Shown: piece by piece, positions 1 through 5,778 of the stretch
How the letters are laid out: every line of letters begins with the position of its first letter
Position numbering within the stretch: the stretch's first letter is position 1
Made by a program: the position numbers and the translations under genes
Source: Ruminococcaceae bacterium UBA1741
GTDB lineage: Bacteria > Bacillota > Clostridia > Oscillospirales > Acutalibacteraceae
DNA length: 5,975 nucleotides
Direction of reading: 5' to 3'
NCBI GenBank assembly: GCA_002315685.1
Contig: DCHX01000016.1
Location: forward strand, 1-5,975
The notes under the pieces: generated by a model
Told to the model about the DNA's origin: nothing
The model's database searches: none
Seen by the model: the letters and a program-made list of their open reading frames with translations, nothing else

Positions 1-58
1 TTTTATATAATATTTTATATAAATTGACTTTACCGTTTTTTTATGGTAATATGGTAAA
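1..58 (+). promoter_or_regulatory. sigma-A-type promoter with repeats, upstream of the C39-like peptidase gene
   Basis: A -35 element TTGACT (24-29) and a -10 element TAATAT (47-52) are separated by an ideal 17 bp, placing the transcription start near 59, about 20 nt before the start codon. Just upstream, TTTTATATAA occurs twice (1-10 and 13-22), an A/T-rich tract that could act as an UP element. Inside the promoter, TTTACC (29-34) is inverted relative to GGTAAA (53-58), and ATGGTAA is repeated directly at 43-49 and 51-57 across the -10. These repeats could be a repressor site. The promoter is seen directly; the operator role is inference. Confidence 0.75.
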
Positions 59-78
59 AATTTTCACGGAGTTTTAAT

Positions 79-444
79 ATGCCTATTTCTTCAAAAATAA
101 CTCATCAGTATGAGCAAAATCCCCTATCGTGCGGGCAGGCTGTTATTGCTATGTTAAGCGATTCTTCACAAGACGATATTTTTGCATTGTTAAACAACAA
201 CCGAGAAACAACGCTTAAAGAAATGAAGTATGCTTTGAAATATTACGGTTTTGAGGTTGACTGGAACAAAAAACAGGCGTTTTGTAAAGAAGATTTACCA
301 AAAATCGCCCTTTTAAGCCTTGAAACGCCGAAATGTTGGCATTGGTCATTATATTTTAAGGGTACTTTTTATGACCCGGAACACGGGATTTCAGACGATT
401 TCCCTAAAAGCAACAGAAAATATTATTTTGAAATTAAGCGGTAG
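79..444 (+). CDS. small papain-like / C39-like cysteine peptidase domain protein (121 aa)
   Basis: This is a stand-alone domain resembling the peptidase C39-like fold (double-glycine peptidases and related papain-like enzymes). The likely catalytic Cys18 sits in the block NPLSCGQAVIAML (14-26), preceded by Gln10 and Gln13, either of which could form the oxyanion hole. The likely catalytic His88 is in CWHWSLYF (86-93) and Asp99 in YDPEHG (98-103). The Cys-His-Asp order and the HW..Y..G..YDP spacing fit the family. There is no signal peptide, membrane segment or ABC-transporter part, so it is probably cytosolic and not a bacteriocin exporter. The start is supported by GGAG (68-71), 7 nt before the ATG. 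It has its own promoter and no co-directional partner before the terminator hairpin. The substrate is unknown, and an inactive binding domain is possible. Confidence 0.7.
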   Translation: MPISSKITHQYEQNPLSCGQAVIAMLSDSSQDDIFALLNNNRETTLKEMKYALKYYGFEVDWNKKQAFCKEDLPKIALLSLETPKCWHWSLYFKGTFYDPEHGISDDFPKSNRKYYFEIKR

Positions 445-460
445 AAAACTACCGCTTAAT
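433..460. terminator. shared hairpin between convergent genes (probable bidirectional terminator)
   Basis: A perfect 12-bp stem (433-444 pairs with 449-460) closes an AAAA tetraloop. The TAG stop codon of the peptidase gene (442-444) is the top of the 5' arm, and the TAA stop of ypeB (466-464) begins 4 nt beyond the 3' arm. Neither side has a long U-tract (CTATTATTTC on the + side, TTCAAAATAA on the - side), so termination may be only moderate in each direction or may need elongation factors. Its position between convergent genes makes a terminator or a 3'-end stabiliser the natural reading. Confidence 0.7.
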
Positions 461-463
461 CTA

Positions 464-1792
464 TTATTTCACTACAATTCCCGCATCGGATTTTTGAAGT
501 AAAAGTACATTTTTTGTAGATAAATCCTTAACTCCGATATATACTAAAATTTCCTGTTTTTCATCGGTTTCGCACAAAAATTCGTAGCAACGCACCTCTC
601 CGCCCGAATCGGTGGGAATTAAGGCTATTGATGTTGATTTTACCGTTAGCTTTTTACTTAATTTTGCCCTTGCTTCTTCGGAGGAATACTTTGCCGTTTC
701 AAACGAGCGTTCTGTATGATTTGTTAAATATCCCGAGCTTTCAAACAAGACTATTTCTCCGCTGTCAAGCGCAACACCGACTTTTATCAAATCGGTATAA
801 CAAAGTGTCTGACCGTCAAGATATGCAAAATTTATTACGCAAACACCTTCATCCGAAAAATAATAGGTTTCTACCATATTTTCAAGCCCTATTTTTTTCA
901 TAAACTCTTTTGCCGTATTTCGTGCTTTGAGCCCGTCAATTTTTATATCCTCAACGTCGCATTCTTTACGCATATAAACAATATAACCGCCGTTTTTTGA
1001 AACGCTGATCGAATACTTGTTACCGCTGAATCTATAACACTCGATTTTTCCGTTTTGGTTTCCGTCAAAGCTTAAAACATTACTCTTTATCCCAAATACT
1101 TTCTCGGCTTTTTCTTTGCAGGCTTCCTTTGATTTTGTTGTGGCATTCGTAACCATTAACGGTTCCTTTTGCAAAATATGGTCTGAAAACGGTCCGTCAT
1201 AAATCAGTGTCGGATAGTCGCTTAAATCTTCTTCGATACTGTCTAACGAGTCAGCAAAAGCATCTGTGTCAACATTTTCTTTGATTTTATTGTCAATAAG
1301 CTTTGCAAATTCATTATAATCATCATATTTAAGGCCTATTTCGCTAACCGCATCCGATATAGTCTTTGATGTTTGATAAAGCTTTGTCATCAACTCGCTT
1401 TGTTCGTCGGTTATTTGGTCGTTTTCCACCGCACTTTTTGATACGCTGATTGCATAGTTACCTACTTGGGACAAAAACTTGTTAAGGTTGCTTGAATACT
1501 TTGTTCCGTTTGGTAATCTCGATAGGGATTCCTTCGCAATTTCTCCTTCGGCATAAAGCTTTGTAGAAAGGGACACTAAATCACTGCCGTTAGGGATATA
1601 TACCGCCTTGTTGAGAGTTTCGGTAATATTATTAAGAGAAGAATTTAAGTCCTTTAAGCCGCTCGAATACTCGTTTTCTATCATTAGCTTAAACTTATTA
1701 CTCCTCGACCGTTCCTTTAAGAAAAGTCCGAATGCCGCCAAAATCAATACCGCCATAAACGAAAACGCTCTTATCAATGTTCTTTTTTTCAT
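464..1792 (-). CDS. ypeB: spore germination protein YpeB (PepSY-domain, membrane-anchored, 442 aa)
   Basis: In Bacillus, YpeB is made in the forespore, sits in the inner spore compartment and is needed for stable localisation of the cortex-lytic enzyme SleB; loss of one partner destabilises the other. Here the protein starts with MKKR, followed by one hydrophobic anchor (about residues 6-25). A helical region of about 170 residues follows, then the family signature YDGPFSDH (198-205), then PepSY-like repeats to the C-terminus, including VGVALDSGEI (338-347) and FESSGYL (about 350-356). The length matches the usual ~450 residues. I chose ATG 1792-1790 because AAAGGA lies 9 nt upstream; extending 17 codons to a TTG (1843) has no support. 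The gene usually follows sleB in an operon, but here upstream DNA is the divergent ileS leader, so ypeB is first in its unit and no sleB is visible. YpeB identity is based on recognised motifs, not a search. Confidence 0.9.
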   Translation of the reverse strand: MKKRTLIRAFSFMAVLILAAFGLFLKERSRSNKFKLMIENEYSSGLKDLNSSLNNITETLNKAVYIPNGSDLVSLSTKLYAEGEIAKESLSRLPNGTKYSSNLNKFLSQVGNYAISVSKSAVENDQITDEQSELMTKLYQTSKTISDAVSEIGLKYDDYNEFAKLIDNKIKENVDTDAFADSLDSIEEDLSDYPTLIYDGPFSDHILQKEPLMVTNATTKSKEACKEKAEKVFGIKSNVLSFDGNQNGKIECYRFSGNKYSISVSKNGGYIVYMRKECDVEDIKIDGLKARNTAKEFMKKIGLENMVETYYFSDEGVCVINFAYLDGQTLCYTDLIKVGVALDSGEIVLFESSGYLTNHTERSFETAKYSSEEARAKLSKKLTVKSTSIALIPTDSGGEVRCYEFLCETDEKQEILVYIGVKDLSTKNVLLLQKSDAGIVVK

Positions 1793-1844
1793 AATAACAC
1801 ATCCTTTTTGCTTATTTTTGCCAAAAAAACCGAAAATAATCAAC

Positions 1845-1874
1845 AGTATGCTTGATTTTTTAATTTTGTTATGA
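1845..1874 (-). promoter_or_regulatory. possible forespore (sigma-G-like) promoter of ypeB
   Basis: On the - strand, CATACTG (1850-1844) differs at one position from the sigma-G -10 consensus (CATnHTA). TCATA (1874-1870) lies 19 nt upstream as a one-mismatch -35 (consensus GHATR); the usual spacing is about 17-18. Transcription would start near 1838, leaving a leader of about 45 nt with the AAAGGA site. The match is imperfect and the region is AT-rich. The main support is that Bacillus ypeB is a sigma-G gene. Confidence 0.3.
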
Positions 1875-1880
1875 TATATT
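1852..1880 (+). promoter_or_regulatory. sigma-A-type promoter of the ileS operon
   Basis: TTGATT (1852-1857) and TATATT (1875-1880) are spaced by exactly 17 bp, and the -10 carries an extended TGA (1872-1874). Transcription would begin near 1887, about 11-15 nt before the first paired bases of the T-box Stem I. This is the right place to transcribe the whole leader. Confidence 0.75.
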
Positions 1881-1886
1881 ATATGT

Positions 1887-2133
1887 ATCTGTAAAAACGC
1901 TTAACGAGAGAGTAGCTTTTGTGATACTTTTCAGCGAATCGGGATTTGGTGTAAGCCCGTAAGTAAATCAATTTGTGAAAATCACTCGCCAGTTGCAAAT
2001 CCGAACGGATTTTTCCTATTAAGATGCGCCGTCTTACTTGCGTTACAAAGTTCGGGGATAATTTTTTGTCCTTTGTAATAGGTGGTTAAATATCTTCCCC
2101 TTGTCCTATTATGGATAGGGGAATTTTTATTTT
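1887..2133 (+). promoter_or_regulatory. T-box riboswitch, isoleucine-specific (AUC specifier), controlling ileS
   Basis: The leader RNA senses uncharged tRNA-Ile and controls transcription termination before ileS. Stem I: AAC (1903-1905) and GAGT (1910-1913) pair with GTT (1992-1994) and ACTC (1984-1987). The specifier AUC (1981-1983) lies immediately 5' of ACTC, the same position as GGC in the B. subtilis glyQS T-box. Above it, TGATACTT (1920s) pairs with AAGTA..TCA (1961-1970), and the distal hairpin (CGGG 1940-1943, CCCG 1956-1959) carries the conserved GGTG (1948-1951). A further hairpin is AAATCC-GAAC-GGATTT (1997-2012). Stem III is ACAAAG (2045-2050) with CTTTGT (2071-2076), plus an inner GATAA/TTGTC. 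Antiterminator: AATAGG (2077-2082) pairs perfectly with CCTATT (2105-2110), leaving the bulge TGGTTAA (2083-2089), whose UGGU complements the ACCA end of tRNA-Ile (discriminator A). The motif departs from the usual UGGNACCGCG after the fourth base. Confidence 0.93.
2095..2133 (+). terminator. regulated T-box terminator before ileS
   Basis: TTCCCC (2095-2100) pairs with GGGGAA (2118-2123). An inner stem TCC/GGA (2104-2106 with 2113-2115) has the loop TATTAT, with one bulge and one G.U pair between the two stems. TTTTTATTTT follows directly (2124-2133). The bases CC at 2105-2106 are also needed for the antiterminator helix AATAGG/CCTATT, so the two structures exclude each other. This is the switch: terminator when tRNA-Ile is charged, read-through when it is uncharged. 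Confidence 0.9.
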
Positions 2134-2148
2134 GAAAGAGGTTATAGA

Positions 2149-5100
2149 ATGTACGACAGTATTTCACCGAATGTAAATTTTGTTGAACAGGAAAAGAAAA
2201 TTAAAGAGTTTTGGGACAAAGAAGATATTTTCAAGAAAAGTATCGAAGAAAAAGCAAAGGGCGAACCTTATGTTTTTTATGACGGTCCCCCTACTGCTAA
2301 CGGTAAGCCGCATATAGGTCATGTTTTAACCCGTGTTATAAAGGATATGATTCCCCGTTACCGTACTATGAAAGGCTGTATGGTTCCCCGTAAGGCAGGT
2401 TGGGATACGCACGGACTTCCCGTTGAACTTGAAGTCGAAAAATTGTTAGGTCTTGACGGTAAAGAGCAGATTGAGGAATACGGTCTTGAACCCTTTATCG
2501 ACCATTGTAAAGAAAGTGTTTGGAAATACAAGGGTATGTGGGAGGATTTCTCAAAAACAGTCGGCTTTTGGGCTGATATGGAAAATCCGTATGTCACCTA
2601 TGATAATAATTTTATTGAATCGGAATGGTGGGCACTTAAACAAATCTTTGATAAAGGACTTCTTTATAAGGGTTTCAAAATTGTGCCTTATTGTCCCCGT
2701 TGCGGTACTCCGCTTTCATCTCACGAAGTAGCACAGGGCTATAAAACCGTAAAGGAGCGCTCTGCTGTTGTTAGATTTAAGGTAGTCGGCGAGGACGCTT
2801 ATTTCCTTGCTTGGACAACTACACCTTGGACATTACCTTCAAATGTCGCTTTGTGTGTAAATCCCAATGAGGAATATTCACTTGTCAAGGCAAATGACGG
2901 CTACACCTACTATATGGCAACCTCGCTTCTTGACACCGTTCTTTCAAAGCTTGCTGCTGATGAAAAACCTGCTTATGAGGTAATAAAAACCTTTAATGGC
3001 ACCGAGCTTGAATATAAGGAATACGAGCCTCTTTATAAATGTGCGGGAGATAAAGCAAAGCAACAAAACAAAAAGGCTCATTTTGTCACTTGCGACACCT
3101 ATGTTACTATGTCTGACGGTACCGGTATTGTTCATATTGCTCCTGCTTTCGGTGAGGACGACTCAAAGGTCGGAAGAAAATATGACTTACCTTTTGTTCA
3201 GTTTGTAAACGGCAAAGGTGAGCTTACCGAGGAAACTCCCTATGCCGGAAAATTCGTAAAAGACGCCGATCCGTTTGTACTCAAAGATTTAGATGAACAA
3301 GGTCTTTTGTTTGACGCTCCTAAATTTGAGCACGACTATCCGCATTGTTGGAGATGCGATACTCCGCTTATCTATTATGCCCGTGAGTCTTGGTTTATCA
3401 AGATGACTGATGTTAAGGATGACCTTATTAAAAACAATAATACTATCAACTGGATTCCCGAAAGTATCGGTAAGGGACGTTTCGGTGATTGGCTTAACAA
3501 TGTTCAGGATTGGGGCATTTCCCGTAACAGATATTGGGGCACTCCGCTTAACATTTGGACCTGCGAATGCGGACATCTTCATTCTATCGGCTCTATTGAA
3601 GAACTAAAATCAATGTCGGATAACTGTCCGGAAAATATTGAACTTCACAGACCTTATATTGACAATGTAACTATTAAATGTCCTCACTGCGGAAAAGAGA
3701 TGCACCGTGTACCCGAGGTTATCGACTGTTGGTTTGATAGTGGCTCTATGCCTTTTGCTCAACATCATTATCCCTTTGAAAACAAGGATTTGTTTGAGTC
3801 GCAATTCCCTGCCGACTTTATTTCCGAGGCCGTTGACCAAACAAGAGGCTGGTTCTATTCTTTACTTGCGATTTCAACCCTTATTTTTGATAAAGCTCCT
3901 TTCAAAAATGTTATTGTTTTAGGACATGTTCAAGATGAAAACGGACAAAAAATGAGTAAATCCAAAGGCAATGCCGTTGACCCGTTTGATGCTCTTGAAA
4001 GCTACGGTGCCGATGCAATTCGTTGGTATTTTTACACAAACTCCGCTCCTTGGCTTCCTAACCGTTTCCACGGAAAAGCCGTTACCGAAGGACAAAGAAA
4101 ATTTATGGGTACTCTTTGGAATACTTATGCTTTCTATGTGCTTTATGCGGATATTGATAAGTTTGACCCGACAAAATATACTTTGTCCGATTGTAAGCTT
4201 TCGGTTATGGACAAGTGGCTTTTGTCAAAGCTTAACAGTTGCGTTAATGCCGTTGACGATAATCTTGCCAACTATCGTATTCCCGAAGCTGCCCGTGCCT
4301 TACAGGATTTTGTTGACGGAATGAGTAACTGGTATGTACGCCGTGGCAGAGAGCGTTATTGGGGACTTGAATTAACCGATGATAAAATTTCGGCTTATAT
4401 GACTTTATATACCGCACTTGAAACTACAATTAAAATTGCTGCTCCTATGATTCCGTTTATGGCTGAAAGCATTTACCAAAATATTGTAAGAAACATTGAT
4501 AAGGATGCACCTATCAGCATACATCTTTGCGATTTCCCAAAAGTTGATGCTTCTTATATAAATAAAGATTTAGAAGAAAAAATGGACGAGGTTTTGGAAA
4601 TAGTAGTATTAGGCCGTGCTTCCAGAAACGGCTCTAACCGTAAAAACAGACAGCCTCTTGCTACTATGTATGTTAAGTGCGATACTCCTCTTGAAGATTT
4701 CTATACCGAAATTATTAGGGATGAATTAAATATTAAGAATGTGATTTTCACACAAGATGTCGGAGAATTCGTTTCTTATAGCTTTAAGCCGCAACTTAAA
4801 ACCGTTGGTCCAAAATACGGCAAACAATTAGGCGAAATCAGGGCAAAGCTTTCAGAGCTTGACGGCACTTCTGCTATGGCTGATTTGAAGTCGAACGGCG
4901 CTCTTAAATTTAATTTTGATAGCGGAGAGGTTGTTTTAAGTGAGGACGACCTTCTTATCGAAACAACTCAAAAGGAAGGCTTCTACACTCTTTCCGACAA
5001 CGGTATTACGGTTGCTATTGATACTGTTTTGACCGACGAACTAATCGAAGAAGGATTTGTAAGAGAAATTGTCAGCAAGATTCAAACTATGCGTAAGGAT

Positions 5101-5298
5101 GCCGACTTTAATGTAATTGACCATATCAATGTTACTATCAGCGGTAGTGAAAAGGTTGTAAATATTGCGCTTAATAAATCAAAAGAAATTGTCGGCGATA
5201 CACTTTGCGATAGTTTAACAAACGCTACACCTACGGGATTTGTTAAAGATTGGGACATTAACGGCGAAGCTCTTACAATCGGTGTTGAAAGGATTTGA
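2149..5298 (+). CDS. ileS: isoleucine--tRNA ligase, type 2 (eukaryote/archaeal-like), 1049 aa
   Basis: The enzyme joins L-isoleucine to tRNA-Ile using ATP, in the cytosol. Class I signatures are HIGH (55-58, in GPPTANGKPHIGH) and KMSKS (601-605). The CP1 editing domain carries WTTTPWTLPSN (222-232) and GTGIVHIAPAFGEDD (324-338), whose terminal Asp residues correspond to the editing-site aspartate that governs hydrolysis of Val-tRNA-Ile. Cys pairs at 182/185, 400/403, 472/474 and 511/514 look like zinc sites. VIDCWFDSGSMPFAQ and QTRGWFYSLL follow, then RRGRERYWG in the anticodon-binding region. The length (about 1050 rather than about 930) and the lack of a zinc cluster at the very C-terminus mark it as type 2, the form usually poorly inhibited by mupirocin. 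The start is set by GAAAGAGG (2134-2141), 7 nt upstream. Expression is governed by the T-box leader. No frameshift or missing motif was seen. Confidence 0.98.
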   Translation: MYDSISPNVNFVEQEKKIKEFWDKEDIFKKSIEEKAKGEPYVFYDGPPTANGKPHIGHVLTRVIKDMIPRYRTMKGCMVPRKAGWDTHGLPVELEVEKLLGLDGKEQIEEYGLEPFIDHCKESVWKYKGMWEDFSKTVGFWADMENPYVTYDNNFIESEWWALKQIFDKGLLYKGFKIVPYCPRCGTPLSSHEVAQGYKTVKERSAVVRFKVVGEDAYFLAWTTTPWTLPSNVALCVNPNEEYSLVKANDGYTYYMATSLLDTVLSKLAADEKPAYEVIKTFNGTELEYKEYEPLYKCAGDKAKQQNKKAHFVTCDTYVTMSDGTGIVHIAPAFGEDDSKVGRKYDLPFVQFVNGKGELTEETPYAGKFVKDADPFVLKDLDEQGLLFDAPKFEHDYPHCWRCDTPLIYYARESWFIKMTDVKDDLIKNNNTINWIPESIGKGRFGDWLNNVQDWGISRNRYWGTPLNIWTCECGHLHSIGSIEELKSMSDNCPENIELHRPYIDNVTIKCPHCGKEMHRVPEVIDCWFDSGSMPFAQHHYPFENKDLFESQFPADFISEAVDQTRGWFYSLLAISTLIFDKAPFKNVIVLGHVQDENGQKMSKSKGNAVDPFDALESYGADAIRWYFYTNSAPWLPNRFHGKAVTEGQRKFMGTLWNTYAFYVLYADIDKFDPTKYTLSDCKLSVMDKWLLSKLNSCVNAVDDNLANYRIPEAARALQDFVDGMSNWYVRRGRERYWGLELTDDKISAYMTLYTALETTIKIAAPMIPFMAESIYQNIVRNIDKDAPISIHLCDFPKVDASYINKDLEEKMDEVLEIVVLGRASRNGSNRKNRQPLATMYVKCDTPLEDFYTEIIRDELNIKNVIFTQDVGEFVSYSFKPQLKTVGPKYGKQLGEIRAKLSELDGTSAMADLKSNGALKFNFDSGEVVLSEDDLLIETTQKEGFYTLSDNGITVAIDTVLTDELIEEGFVREIVSKIQTMRKDADFNVIDHINVTISGSEKVVNIALNKSKEIVGDTLCDSLTNATPTGFVKDWDINGEALTIGVERI

Positions 5299-5302
5299 TT
5301 AA

Positions 5303-5671
5303 ATGGCTCAGGAAAACAATAATCAACAATTTGAATTTATTGATATTGCCTCATCTTCAAAATCTAATTATGACAAGGGAACGCACATCGGCGATTTCGC
5401 CGAAAAGTACGGAAATGGGATTTTTAAGAACATCGGCACAATTATTAAGTTTATTGCTTTTGTCATTTGTTTCTTTATTATTGCCGTAAGCTTTGTCGGA
5501 GCATACTTTTTGTTCTCGTTTGATAAATTTTTTATGGCACTTGCCGTTGGATTTGTGGTTGCCGGTCTTATTCTCGGGCTTATTTCTCTATTCTTAATCT
5601 ACGGTTTAGGTCAAATAGTTTGTCAAAACAATGAAATCCTATCTCGACTCAATCAACTGATTAACAGATAA
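5303..5671 (+). CDS. small two-helix membrane protein of unknown function, downstream of ileS
   Basis: I do not recognise the family. The 122-residue protein has a polar, Asn/Gln-rich N-terminus (1-42) and two long hydrophobic helices (about 45-70 and 75-103) with a very short turn. A polar C-terminal tail (about 106-122, QNNEILSRLNQLINR) could form a short amphipathic or coiled helix. There is no signal-peptide cleavage motif or enzyme motif. The ATG lies 4 nt after the ileS stop, and its ribosome binding site AAAGGA (5288-5293) sits inside the last ileS codons, so translation is probably coupled. No promoter is visible in between and a strong terminator follows, so it should be the last gene of the T-box-controlled operon. 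A link to translation is not shown by the sequence; the pairing may be accidental. The reading frame itself is very likely real. Confidence 0.8.
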   Translation: MAQENNNQQFEFIDIASSSKSNYDKGTHIGDFAEKYGNGIFKNIGTIIKFIAFVICFFIIAVSFVGAYFLFSFDKFFMALAVGFVVAGLILGLISLFLIYGLGQIVCQNNEILSRLNQLINR

Positions 5672-5680
5672 TACTTAAAA

Positions 5681-5728
5681 AAAGGGGATTTGAAAAATTT
5701 TTATTTTTTATATCCCCTTTATTTTTTT
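5681..5728. terminator. strong intrinsic terminator ending the ileS operon, probably bidirectional
   Basis: AAAGGGGAT (5681-5689) pairs perfectly with ATCCCCTTT (5712-5720). Within the loop, AAAAAT (5693-5698) pairs with ATTTTT (5703-5708) around TTTT. A run of seven T follows (5722-5728). On the - strand the stem is followed by a T-run (complement of 5677-5680 and the A-run of the stem), so it can also stop transcription arriving from the transposase gene. Confidence 0.88.
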
Positions 5729-5738
5729 ACAAAAGATA

Positions 5739-5778
5739 CTAATTTTGTTGGTTTGTCAATGATGTGTTACAAAATTAG
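5739..5778. repeat. 10-bp perfect inverted repeat overlapping the transposase stop codon
   Basis: CTAATTTTGT (5739-5748) is the exact reverse complement of ACAAAATTAG (5769-5778), with 20 nt between. The inner arm contains the TAA stop of the transposase (5777-5775). In RNA either strand could fold into a hairpin, so it could be a transposase-gene 3' hairpin, or the outer arm could lie in flanking DNA and the pairing be fortuitous in AT-rich sequence. Confidence 0.6.

Noticed and set aside
628..903. Open frames on the + strand inside ypeB (628-903 and 1608-1874)
   Set aside because: They are antisense shadows of ypeB without ribosome binding sites or recognisable domains.
1793..1843. A 17-codon longer ypeB beginning at TTG (1843)
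   Set aside because: The TTG has no ribosome binding site, whereas the internal ATG at 1792 has AAAGGA 9 nt upstream and starts a typical MKKR membrane anchor.
1997..2016. AAATCC-GAAC-GGATTT followed by T residues, as a terminator
   Set aside because: The stem is only 6 bp and AT-rich and it sits in the middle of the leader; it fits the T-box Stem I-III linker, and the real terminator is at 2095-2133.
1982..2167. Open frame on the - strand (61 codons)
   Set aside because: It lies entirely over the T-box leader and the ileS start, and its protein has no recognisable features; the leader structure explains the sequence.
2358..4324. Several open frames on both strands inside ileS
   Set aside because: They are out-of-frame shadows of a fully conserved synthetase gene, with no start signals of their own.
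5295..5489. Open frame overlapping the start of the membrane protein in another frame
   Set aside because: The frame at 5303 has a well-placed AAAGGA and a coherent two-helix protein; the alternative shares the region without its own signals.
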